Of a stretch of 64,000 nt of DNA, positions 21,466 through 30,403 are shown one piece after another. The notes under the pieces are model-generated. The model saw nothing but the letters and a program-made list of their open reading frames with translations, was not told where the DNA came from and did no database searches. The first letter of the stretch is position 1. The number at the start of each line of letters is the position of its first letter. Source of the stretch: Guillardia theta CCMP2712 (Eukaryota; Cryptophyceae; Pyrenomonadales; Geminigeraceae); assembly GCF_000315625.1 (NCBI RefSeq), contig NW_005434663.1:862666-926665 (forward strand), read 5' to 3'. A program made the position numbers and the translations under genes.

Positions 21466-23766
21466 ATGTCCTCCCTTCCCAGCATACCTCAGCATCCCCC
21501 CGTCCAGCTTGGCTCCCTCTCCCTCCGGCCCTCTTGTGCGGCCGTTTCAGCTTCTGCTTGCATCGCTCGCTTCCTCCGAGGCCCCGCCTTCCGATTCTCC
21601 CTCCCCAGCCTCCTCGCAAGACTCGCCAGATCGTCCTTGATCGCCGAGTGGCCCGCAGAGGCTCGCTTCTCTGACATGACAGCTCGCTCCCAGAAGAAGT
21701 GGGTCATCCGAGACTTCAAGCGCCTCGTCACCAGCGTCATCTTCCTCATCAAGCGCGCTGTCGTCCGGCGAGGCCTCCGACTGGACAAGGACGAGACGGT
21801 AGAGCAGTTCAACGTCCGAGTCCTCATGGCTGCCTTCCTCGTCGTCAACCGACCCGGCAGCTGCTTCGAGAGCATCGGCCACCTCGAGAAACAAGTGCAG
21901 CATGCCGCCGCCGACCTCGTCACTACCTTGAGGCACATCTGCTCGAGCATTGAGAGCTCTCGCGCTCAGCCTCTGACGCAGCATGATTGGAGCTCGTGGA
22001 GGCCCTTCCTCAAGCAGCTCAACGTCTACCTCGCTCGCTTCAAGGACTGGAAAGTCCCGGACGAGTACAAGCTTACCGAGCGCATCAAGCATGCGCTTCT
22101 CGCCCTCTACCGCGCGGAGTCACACCTCCGCCCTGACGCCCAGGAGTACATGCCTATGAAGGAGGAGTTCCGAGCGCAGAAGGCGAAGCTCCGAGCCAAG
22201 TTGCTACAGATCGCAGGAGCCCAGGTGCTGGAGAGCTTCGACGAGGCGCTGAGACAGCAAGGCTTCACTGCGGTCGACGCGGAGCCGTCGGAGGAGGCAG
22301 CATCGTCCTCCTCGCAAGGGGCCGGGAGCAGCTCAAGGCCAGCAGAGCTACCGTCCTCGACGAATGCGTCCGGGCTGTCTTCGCTGCCCGGCCGGATGAC
22401 CAACGAGCAGCTGGCGCATGAGCTGCTGCTGGATCCCGCCTTCAAGCTCGACGAGCAGGGGGCAGGCTACCTCGACAACCCCGTGCTGTCCAAGGTGAGG
22501 GAGAGCTTCAAGGTGGCTTTCTGGGACAGCCTGGTAGACGACCTGAGGCTCATCCCCCCCAGCTACGTGCGAGTGCTCAAGGTGGTAGGGGAGGTGAGGG
22601 ACGGGATGATCGACCTATCGCCTATCCGGAGCAAGGAGCTCAAGGAGAAGATCGACACGGCCTACTGGCAAGAGCAGATCGAGTCAGGGGCGCTGGACTG
22701 GTCGTCGTGTGTGTCGTTGATCGAGGGGATGCTGGGGATCGCGATGGAGATGCAGGAGCCCTCGCGGAAGCAGGAGACGCAGGCAGGCTGGAAGGCTCTC
22801 GAGGAGGAGCTCCGAGCTGGCACGCCGGAGGACCAGCCGACGCTGTTCTGCAAGGCGCTGGAGTATGTGCTGGGGCGGGTGAACGTCATGAGAGTAGACG
22901 CGGCCAACGCCCGGCTACGGAACATCGCTCACGTCATTCAGAGCCACGGGATCGAGTACGAGCGAGCGCACATGGACAAGAAGATCAAAGCCAACCCAGC
23001 CTACCTCCAGCGCACGCCAGAGTGGATCCGGGCGGTGGTAGAGAAGGAGGTAGGGAGGGGCCGGGCAGACCTGTCGAAGCTCGTCCAGGGCGAGGGGGCG
23101 GCGTACGAGCAGATCCACACGGCTGCGGTCTTGAGCCTGATCATGGGGAGTGACCCCCTCAAGACCGACGCTTGCCCAGAGACCCTGCAGCTGGACATCA
23201 GCAGGCTACGCAAGTACCACGCGGACTTCCACTTCGACGTGCTGGCGGCGTGCATGCTGGCGGTGGCGTCGCAGCGACTGATGGCGACGAAGAAGGACCC
23301 GAAGGTGACGGAGCTGCTGGAGCACTTGAAGACGTCGCTCAACAGCTTCGAGGCGTCGCTTGTCGACAAGGAGGAGCGCGTCAAGGCAGCGACGTCGAGC
23401 TTCGAGGCCGAGCTGTCAGCGGCAGAGAAGGAGGTCATCGCCTCTTGCCTGTCGCCCAGCCAGCCGTCAGCGTACTCGAGGGAGATGCTGGAGAGGCTTC
23501 TTGAGGTGCCTGCGATGGTCTTGGAGAAGAGCTACGGGCCGATGGAGGAGCGATGGCTGCGGCTGGTGTCAGCGGACGGGAGCAAGGTCGAGTCAGATGT
23601 GCCGCAGTCGCCGTTTGTGAGGAACGTGTACGAGCGAGTTGTGAGGAACGCGAGGAGGGTGCGGAAGGTGATCAGCTTGAACCGGAAGGTGCACTACGAC
23701 AGGTACAACCAGATGATCTTGGCGGGGAGCCAGCAGGTAAAGGAGGGGAGGGAGAAGAGACGGTGA
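21466..23766 (+). CDS. Tcp11-domain-like protein, intact copy (right arm)
   Basis: One open frame of 766 residues from the ATG at 21466, chosen because the inverted partner starts at the matching ATG. An open frame continues upstream through the 38-bp repeat and was not used. The protein is mostly helical. The part around VNVMRVDAANARLRNIAHVI and HGIEYERAHMDKKI matches the most conserved block of T-complex protein 11 family members, and the end has a helix LERLLEVPAMVLEKSYGPM. Tcp11 proteins are poorly understood; animal members act in sperm and plant members in vascular patterning and stress. After AGSQQ there is a GTAAAG that could be a splice donor, so the true C-terminus may differ. Family assignment is moderate. 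Confidence 0.6.
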   Translation: MSSLPSIPQHPPVQLGSLSLRPSCAAVSASACIARFLRGPAFRFSLPSLLARLARSSLIAEWPAEARFSDMTARSQKKWVIRDFKRLVTSVIFLIKRAVVRRGLRLDKDETVEQFNVRVLMAAFLVVNRPGSCFESIGHLEKQVQHAAADLVTTLRHICSSIESSRAQPLTQHDWSSWRPFLKQLNVYLARFKDWKVPDEYKLTERIKHALLALYRAESHLRPDAQEYMPMKEEFRAQKAKLRAKLLQIAGAQVLESFDEALRQQGFTAVDAEPSEEAASSSSQGAGSSSRPAELPSSTNASGLSSLPGRMTNEQLAHELLLDPAFKLDEQGAGYLDNPVLSKVRESFKVAFWDSLVDDLRLIPPSYVRVLKVVGEVRDGMIDLSPIRSKELKEKIDTAYWQEQIESGALDWSSCVSLIEGMLGIAMEMQEPSRKQETQAGWKALEEELRAGTPEDQPTLFCKALEYVLGRVNVMRVDAANARLRNIAHVIQSHGIEYERAHMDKKIKANPAYLQRTPEWIRAVVEKEVGRGRADLSKLVQGEGAAYEQIHTAAVLSLIMGSDPLKTDACPETLQLDISRLRKYHADFHFDVLAACMLAVASQRLMATKKDPKVTELLEHLKTSLNSFEASLVDKEERVKAATSSFEAELSAAEKEVIASCLSPSQPSAYSREMLERLLEVPAMVLEKSYGPMEERWLRLVSADGSKVESDVPQSPFVRNVYERVVRNARRVRKVISLNRKVHYDRYNQMILAGSQQVKEGREKRR

Positions 23767-24148
23767 GTCGGAGAAGGAAGGGAGGAGCTGCTTGCGTGAG
23801 AGGGCGTGTGACTTGAAGGCTTGAAAGAGAGTCAAACTAGATCTCTACTGGTGTTGTAGCCTTTAATCCTAACTAAATGTTTATTTCAAACCTAAACTGG
23901 TCCATTATTGGTCCCTCGTGCTGGTAGTGAAGTCTAGTCTAGTCATCCTGATTCGAATTCGAATTCCAGTCTCTTCAACGTCGAAGCGCACTGCTGCAGG
24001 TGCAAGATTCTTCGAGTCTCTCACTAGTCTTAGAAGCCCATGGCTTGACCCTCAGTCGCTGCCCTCAGACTGATACTCGTTTCTTTCCGCAACCGCAGAG
24101 GAAGAAATAGCACGACAGAAGAGAGGAGCAAGGGAGGAAGTGGAACAA

Positions 24149-24420
24149 AGAGGGCTGTTGACAGAGAGGGCTGTTGACAGAAAGAGCTGTTGACAGAAAG
24201 AGCTGTTGACAGAGAGGGCTGTTGACAGAGAGGGCTGTTGACAGAGAGGGCTGTTGACAGAAAGAGCTGTTGACAGAGAGGGCTGTTGACAGAGAGGGCT
24301 GTTGACAGAGAGGGCTGTTGACAGAGAGGGCTGTTGACAGAGAGGGCTGTTGACAGAGAGGGCTGTTGCCAGAGAGGGCTGTTGACAGAAAGAGCTGTTG
24401 ACAGAGAGGGCTGTTGACAG
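24149..24420 (+). repeat. Minisatellite, 17 units of 16 bp
   Basis: The array is exactly 272 bases, 17 units of AGAGGGCTGTTGACAG. Units 3, 4, 8 and 16 are the variant AAAGAGCTGTTGACAG and unit 14 has one change (GCC for GAC). There are no spacers, so it is not a CRISPR array. It ends 41 bases before the ATG of the SET-MYND gene and so lies in its promoter or leader. The stretch 23836-24148 before it shows no gene. Confidence 0.97.
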
Positions 24421-24461
24421 CTCTACTTCAGAGTTTCTCTCTTTCTGACTCTTATCTCAGC

Positions 24462-25514
24462 ATGTCAGAGTCGACATCTGCAGAGAAGGAGGCGCCGCTT
24501 GATGAGCAGGACCGAGTGCCGTGCGGTAGCTGCTATGCTCCTCTCCCAAAATCTTCTTCCAGTCGATGCGGCAAATGCCGCAAACGTCATTACTGCAATC
24601 GAGAGTGCCAGGTGGAGGATTGGAAGCTGGGACGGCACAAGACGTGGTGCGGGAAGGCGGGAGAGGTCGGCTATGACTTTCAGGTTGTCGACATTGCTGG
24701 CAAAGGCAAGGGAGTCATCGCCTTGCGAGGTTTTGCCAAGGCAGAGCGGGTCATGTACGAGCGAAGGATTTTAAGTTGTAGAACATTGTCGGGTATACGG
24801 CCTATCGCGAAATCATTCAAAAAACTTTCAGAGGCCGAGAAGAACGCAATCTTGGATCTCTTTCCTTCAGAGGCAGATCTCTTCAAGAAGTTTTCGACAA
24901 ATTCGATGTCTTGTGGTGAAGAAGACGAGCTTGGAATGGACTCGGGGTTGTTCGTCACTATGTCAAGACTCAATCATAGTTGCCTTTCTAACACGAATCA
25001 TTGGTACGAGCCATATCTCAAGAGCAAGGTCCTCTTTGCTTGCAGGGACATCGCTGAAGGAGAAGAGTTGACCATCGCCTACAGCTCCGAGCCCTCAAAC
25101 AAGCAATACCTTCTCTCACACTACGGCTTCGTCTGCACTTGCGAAGCTTGTTCCAACCCTGAAATCGCAGCAAAAGTGAAAGAAATCAAGAGGCTTGATA
25201 ACGAAATCTTGATACTCGGGATGCAGATGAATTCGGACATGGCGATTCGCGCAGGAAAGAGGCTGCTCAAGCTGTATGACGAGCTTCACTGGCCAACTCA
25301 GAGTTATGTACGCACGTGCTATGACATCTTTCAGGTTGCAATCATGAAGCGAGCTACCCTCAAGGAAGGCTTGCACTACATGCAGTTGGGTCTGGCAATG
25401 GAGCAGAAGCAGTATGAAGGTCTCAACGAACCGGAGAGGCTCGGCAGCATCGCCAAATATGCCAGTTACTTGAAACACCCCGAGAGCCACAGGAATTACC
25501 TCATCGCGCGCTAA
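24462..25514 (+). CDS. SMYD-type SET-MYND protein lysine methyltransferase
   Basis: An intronless frame of 350 residues from the first ATG after the minisatellite. A MYND zinc finger (about 21-63) shows C-x2-C, C-x2-C, YC-x3-C and H-x3-C. The SET domain follows: GKGKGVIALRGF, the SAM and catalytic core MSRLNHSCLSN with the NHSC knot, and GEELTIAYSSE. A post-SET cysteine cluster FVCTCEAC (plus the upstream NHSC cysteine) completes it, then helical repeats run to the end. The order differs from animal SMYD proteins, where MYND sits inside SET; here MYND comes first, as in several protist members. SMYD enzymes methylate histones and cytosolic proteins; the substrate is unknown. Upstream in-frame non-ATG codons were ignored. 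Confidence 0.88.
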   Translation: MSESTSAEKEAPLDEQDRVPCGSCYAPLPKSSSSRCGKCRKRHYCNRECQVEDWKLGRHKTWCGKAGEVGYDFQVVDIAGKGKGVIALRGFAKAERVMYERRILSCRTLSGIRPIAKSFKKLSEAEKNAILDLFPSEADLFKKFSTNSMSCGEEDELGMDSGLFVTMSRLNHSCLSNTNHWYEPYLKSKVLFACRDIAEGEELTIAYSSEPSNKQYLLSHYGFVCTCEACSNPEIAAKVKEIKRLDNEILILGMQMNSDMAIRAGKRLLKLYDELHWPTQSYVRTCYDIFQVAIMKRATLKEGLHYMQLGLAMEQKQYEGLNEPERLGSIAKYASYLKHPESHRNYLIAR

Positions 25515-25554
25515 GCCTGAGTACTATCATCACTAGTAGCCTTGAACTTGAAGC

Positions 25555-25690
25555 ACTGCACCGCCGGGCCGGGCCGGCGGCCGGGCGTGACCAGGCCGCT
25601 GAGACCGCCGAGTCAGCCGTCACAGACTCAGTGACACGCCGTCTGTCGAGTCACGGGCCAGTGCTGCTGCCTCAGTCATGATAGTATCAG
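25555..25690. repeat. GC-rich island, GCCGGGC/GAGTCA type
   Basis: CGCCGGGCCGGGCCGGCGGC followed by GAGTCA, GACTCAGTGAC and GAGTCAC words, matching the style of the islands near 3040 and 31880. It fills most of the space between two plus-strand genes. Confidence 0.6.
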
Positions 25691-25883
25691 TGAACGAGTG
25701 CGAAGGTTGGATAGAAGACTGTCTTTCTATACTACCTTTGGAATGAATGAGGCGGACTTGGGGGAACGGAAGGGAAGGCAGGAAGGACGAAGGGATGATA
25801 GGGAAGCGACGAGGCTGTCATGAGAGTGGGTGAAGTGAGAGGAGGGCACGAAGACAAGAGCCGAGGGAGTTGGAACTGCGACC

Positions 25884-27108
25884 ATGGCGAGTGAGGAGGA
25901 TGAGTTTCAGATCTTCTCGGCTTCTCCCCAACGTTGGCGAGCGGCATCGGACAGCCGAGGAGAGGAGACGCTGCAGGAGGAGGGAAGGGGTCTCTGCCTC
26001 TCTGACTTGCAGCGAGAAGCGCATGCAAGCAAGATCGAGAACATCAGGAGGCAGCTAGCCATGTCGCACGTCGCCGTTGTCGGGAAGAAGGTAGGGAGGT
26101 CCTCCTCCAGCCGGCCGACTGGCGATGGGATGGTGGATCTCATCAAGAGGAGGAGCGAGGGAGAGGATGAGAGCGAGAGGTCAAGGGCTACGATGACGAG
26201 AAGCCTGATGGAGACGAGGCCCTCCAAGTCAGCGGAAGTGATGCGGCACTTGCTGTCAAGCCTGGCAGAGAAGGAGAGGTTGTGGGGCGAGGAGCTGATG
26301 CGAGGCAGCAAGCTGGAAGCAGAGAACGCTGAGCTTAGAGCAAAGGTGGAGGCCCTGCAGGAGAAGACGTCGCACTTGCAGCAGCGCATGCAGTCAGATC
26401 ACGAGTTCTACAACAAGTCGATCGATGAGATGAACGCGAAGGTGGCGAGGAAAGATGAAGAGCTGTTACAGCTCCACTCCCTCAACCTCTCTCTCGTCGA
26501 CAAGCTTTCCTGGAGCAAGACCAAGATCCGCCAGCTGACGCAGAGGAATCGCCTGCTGCAAAAGTTCTCAGCTGCTGACAGCACTAGGAGGAAGAGGCAC
26601 GAGCGATCGGTAGGACAGTCAACGGAGGAGGAGAGCTTTGAGGAGAGCGACACGGACATGGCGGAGGACAACGTCGACAGGAGAAGCTACAACAAGAAGC
26701 TGCAGGAGTTGTACGCGCTCAAGGCGCTGAGGAGGTGAAGTTGAAACTGTTGAAGAGGAGACGGAAGTGAAGATTGACTTGCGTGGGGATGCAGAGCGAT
26801 AGAGATGGAGCGGGAGAACCAGCAGACGACGATCTCTGCCGTAAGACTGTGACGGAGAATGTGCTTACCTCGCTGACGTTGCTTGTTGTTTTCTACCTGT
26901 TCAGAACAAAGATGCTGCGGGCAAACTGTTCTCAAGCAAGACAGCAGCGAGCCAGCTGTCTCTCTATGAGAGGTTGTTGCAGTCAAGGATGAGAGAGAGC
27001 AGGGGCCACAAGCAGAGCCATGAAGATCACCAAGACCCATCGCATGCTCATGGCCCGAAGCTTGAGGGGGAGGAGAGGCAGGCGGAGGAGAGACAAGACG
27101 AAGATTGA
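25884..27108 (+). CDS. Coiled-coil protein, unknown function
   Basis: Three exons (25884-26734, 26795-26840, 26905-27108) join in phase to 1101 bases, 366 residues. The start sits in ACCATGG. A long coiled coil spans about 105-235, with heptads such as LEAENAELRAKVEALQEKT and KVARKDEELLQLH, followed by an acidic linker and a second helix around LYERLLQSRMRES. There is no catalytic motif, signal peptide or membrane segment. A structural or scaffolding role is possible but not shown. Confidence 0.75.
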
Positions 27109-27498
27109 TTCTCTTTTTACATCTGACAAAAAATAATTGCAGTTGAAACGTACTTGCCGCTGCTCTTTCCTCCTGCTCCCGCTGGCTCCCTTCAACCCCT
27201 TCCCTCCTCGTTTCCCAGTCCTTAGCTCTTATCTTCAAAGGCACCAGGAATTTTGTCTACGTCCTTCGGCGGACCCAGTTGAGAAGTTTCTCGCAAAACG
27301 CTACCCGATACCTAAGGCAGATGTTAAGAGGACACGAAATCAGAAGGGTGGAAAACGAATTTGCAACAAGAAGATGAGTGGGAGGAGGGGAAAGAGAAGA
27401 AGAAAGAGTCACCGGGAAAGGCAAGAGCGAGGAGCAAGGGAAGTGGAAGAAGGGAGGAGCGCAGGAAAGAGGGGAGGAGCAAGAGCAATCCAAGATTG
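27109..27498. other. Intergenic
   Basis: Purine-rich sequence (GAAGA, GGAGG words) lies between the end of the coiled-coil gene (+) and the end of the bestrophin gene (-), which converge here. Frames on both strands are biased in composition and none looks like a protein. Confidence 0.6.
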
Positions 27499-30062
27499 TC
27501 AGGAGGGATCAAAGAGAGTGAGAGGATGAGAACGCTTCTGCACCTCGGGATTCTTCTTGACGTCTCGTGCTTGCTGCAGCATGTCTGTCTCCCTCTCGCT
27601 CTGTCCCTGTGCCTTCGGCCTGCCCCTCTCCACCTGCTCAACCTGTGCTGGGGGCATCGGAGCATCTTGCCTGGCACCTCCCTCCTCCGCTACCCAACCC
27701 GAGTAACCCTGTCCTGTCCTACCCGCTGGCTGCGCTGAAGGATCCTTGACCCTCGAGGACGAAAAGTGGGGCTCCGCAGCATGCTCCGGCTGAGCTTCAG
27801 GTGGGTTGGGGGCGTGCTGGGGATTGCTCGGAGGAGGATGCGCCATGTTGGGCAGCGGCATCCTCGTCAGACCCTTGGGCTTCGCAAAAACTCCAGCATT
27901 GGGGATCTGCGACGAGCAGTCAGACTGCAGGGGGGCGCCAGGTTGGAGACGGGGAGGAGTAGGAGGTCGAGAAATATGGAGGATATGAACGAGGAGGAGA
28001 TGGAGCGAGAGAGAAAGGGACGGGGAGGGCGAGGAAAGATCAGGATCATGAAGAAATAAGTGATAGAGGAGAAAAAGCTACCATAAAGGTCGGGAGGAGT
28101 CTCTTCATAGGCAGCAAAAACTGGTGGGTGGCCGTCCACACGAAGTCGAGGTATCGCCTCTGCGGGAAGTCGTTGCGATCGAAGCCGAGGGGGTTCCACA
28201 CTCGGATGTGAATGTGAAGAAGCCCCTGAAAGAGAAGCTCAGCGGCTGGGCAACGACAGTCAGGCTCCTCACCTCATACGTCAAGTTGATGAAAAAGATC
28301 ATCAGCATCGCTAGCATAAAGTCGATCGGGCGCGACGCCATCCTAAAAGGGTCCGGTTAGCGACGACGTGTGGTCGTCTGCTCTCTACGCACCAGGCAAC
28401 CTTGAGAGCTGATCCCCCAACCGCTGCGATGACAAGCAGATAAACTTTGACGAGCACCGTCATCAAATGGACGTCTGTGAAGCAAAGCTGTCGTCAGACA
28501 GGTTCTTGACACCGAAGTGCGAAAGGAGCTGAAGGTTGGATTGAACTTACAGATGTACGGGATTTTGCAGTACAAGTACATGAAAACCTGATGAACAGGT
28601 CACCAACCAAGAAAACCAAGAATGCTTGCATTACATCTGCCGCCGCTCCCCTCATCTTAGTGATGTTATCCTGGGACAATCATCATTCTCAACAACATTC
28701 TCGTCACCACCTGACCTGCAACTTCCAGAGAGCCTCCGGCCTCGCGCTGTCGATCAAACCCTCGCGTGCGGCTTTCGAGATCAACTCGTCCATCCAGTAG
28801 TACACGACGACATAGCGACTGACCAGCGGAGGGTCGAACGACTTGAGGTCCTGACGGATTTTCGTCCGAGGACGCGCAGCAAGCTGCTGAGAGAAAAATT
28901 TCCTTCTCCGCGTCAGAGAGTCGGACACTCGGACCGGAGAGGATTCTTGTGCCTTGGAGGGTTCGAATAGAACCAGCTCCTCCCTCGTCAGCCACTGTCG
29001 CGGTGGGTTGTAGTTGGTATCCTCGATCAGTTCCGTGAGGTCGTCCTGGTTGTTCGCCTGGCGGTAGATCAAGATGTGCGCCAGGTTGCACCAGCGGATG
29101 AGCTGAGCTCGGTACCAGGCAGCCACTCGCTCAGACTCTGCGTCCCACCCTTTGATGTAGATGGAGATCATCATGGAGATGTCGACTGAGCGACCGATCA
29201 CGATCCCCAGGCAATCTCTCGTCTTCCACCATCTGTCTAGCCCGTTGGCATTGAAAAGCGAGAGCAAGAACCCCAGCAGTCCTCCAACAAGTGATAGAGC
29301 AAACGTCTGTGGCTTCAGGATTGGAAGCTTCAGCCTCGGTCCACCTGTCGAGCATGAAATTCCCTGGATCCCCATGGCGTCGATCACAGCCGGCATTGGA
29401 CCAGCAGCCCAGGCGTACAATCCGGCGACAACAAGGAGCCACAGGAACTGCCAGTAGATGAAGGGGATGCTGAAGACTGTTCCCCGCAAGTTGATCATCC
29501 ATCCCAGCTTCGACAAGAAGGCTGGATCGTACTCAACTATCTGCCCTTGCCCAGGAACATCGTATCCTATGGAAGATTCGAGCTCCTGGATCTCATCTTC
29601 CATCCACCTTGAGACGAAAGAATTCTGCTTGAAAAAATCTTTGAACATGTCTTTGTTCAACGGATTGTCTCTTGTCTCATGCCCCTGCCCTTGGTATTCG
29701 TGTTCTGACCTCTTGGCATTGTCAGATTGTTCTTCAGTTCCCTTCTCTGCGCTTCCCGGAGGAGCCGCAGAGGCGACTAGTGGTGATCGCCTGCAGTGTA
29801 ATCGCAAACTACGTCGATAGAGAGCAGAGGTCGAGAGAGAAAGAGCACCAAAATCTGATCTTGACCTTCCCCCCTTCATCAGCGTACGAATCCTGCAAGG
29901 ATTTGACAAAATGAACGCGTGGCCTGCAGCAAAAATGCAGCAGTTTAGCAAGCATTTGCTGAGAACGCTCGCTTGCACTGCTGCTACTCTGTAACGACGC
30001 CAGGAGCGTCTCAGTTGGCCTTCCAAAATCTTAGACTCCGGGCATTCTGTCTTCATTCTCAA
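27499..30062 (-). CDS. Bestrophin-like anion channel, possibly plastid-directed
   Basis: Seven exons (30062-28716, 28670-28635, 28587-28551, 28474-28393, 28342-28273, 28225-28082, 27924-27499) sum to 2142 bases, 713 residues, all phases consistent. The channel core is clear: FSIPFIYWQFLWLLVVAGLY, then LLGFLLSLFNANGLDRWWKT (the conserved NxxxxRWW-like helix). A spliced KIPYIYVHLM, two hydrophobic helices and the bestrophin signature NPLGFDRNDFP follow. Bestrophins pass chloride or bicarbonate; plant and algal relatives sit in thylakoids. The N-terminal 90 residues are Ser/Arg/Leu-rich with GHAFILS, which could be part of a bipartite plastid signal, but no clean signal peptide is visible. The first exon may be longer or split. 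The C-terminal 140 residues are Pro/Gln-rich and probably disordered. Confidence 0.85.
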
Positions 30063-30145
30063 GTCTGCTCACGTCCGACTGAATTCTTTCGCTGTTCAGT
30101 TGGACAGAACTCTCCTCAGTCAATCAGCTGAAGTCATCCTTGAAG

Positions 30146-30403
30146 CTAAGAGAACCAGAGCAATCGATCTATCACATCCTCATTCTCATGCACCACTGAG
30201 AAGCTCAAATAGAAGGTTGCTTTCACCACCTTCAACGTACCATCTTGCAAAATAATGCAGGAGAAGGAAAGCTGTTCCAGTAGCCTGCGAGCAGGAAAGT
30301 CAGAGGTGACCATCTCGTTGAATTTCAGTCTCCCTTCCGAAAGGACCCCGAGACTCGAGATGCAACATCTAGGCTTCTGCATCCTTTCTAGGACACCCCT
30401 CAC
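30146..30403 (-). CDS. Possible gene fragment, 85 residues
   Basis: A minus-strand frame whose last 55 residues (from FNEMVTSDFPARRLLEQLSF to a stop after DRLLWFS) have protein-like composition and codon use. A splice acceptor-like CGGAAG precedes it. It lies upstream of the bestrophin start. No family is recognised; it may be an exon, a decayed gene or chance. Confidence 0.25.
   Translation of the reverse strand: MRGVLERMQKPRCCISSLGVLSEGRLKFNEMVTSDFPARRLLEQLSFSCIILQDGTLKVVKATFYLSFSVVHENEDVIDRLLWFS

Larger units (their letters stand above)
18110..23800. repeat. Large inverted duplication around a 360-bp spacer
   Basis: The left arm (minus-strand reading from 21088 to about 18110) and the right arm (21451 to about 23800) start at the same CCAAACATTGTCCC word. 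They agree almost base for base over the first 970 bases and again over the last 430. The 21089-21450 spacer is single-copy apart from the 38-bp array and a second partial CCAAACATTGTCAC next to the right start. The high identity indicates a recent event. Confidence 0.9.

Noticed and set aside
24149-24420. Regular 16-bp repeats resembling a CRISPR array
   Set aside because: Units abut with no spacers and the genome is eukaryotic; it is a minisatellite.
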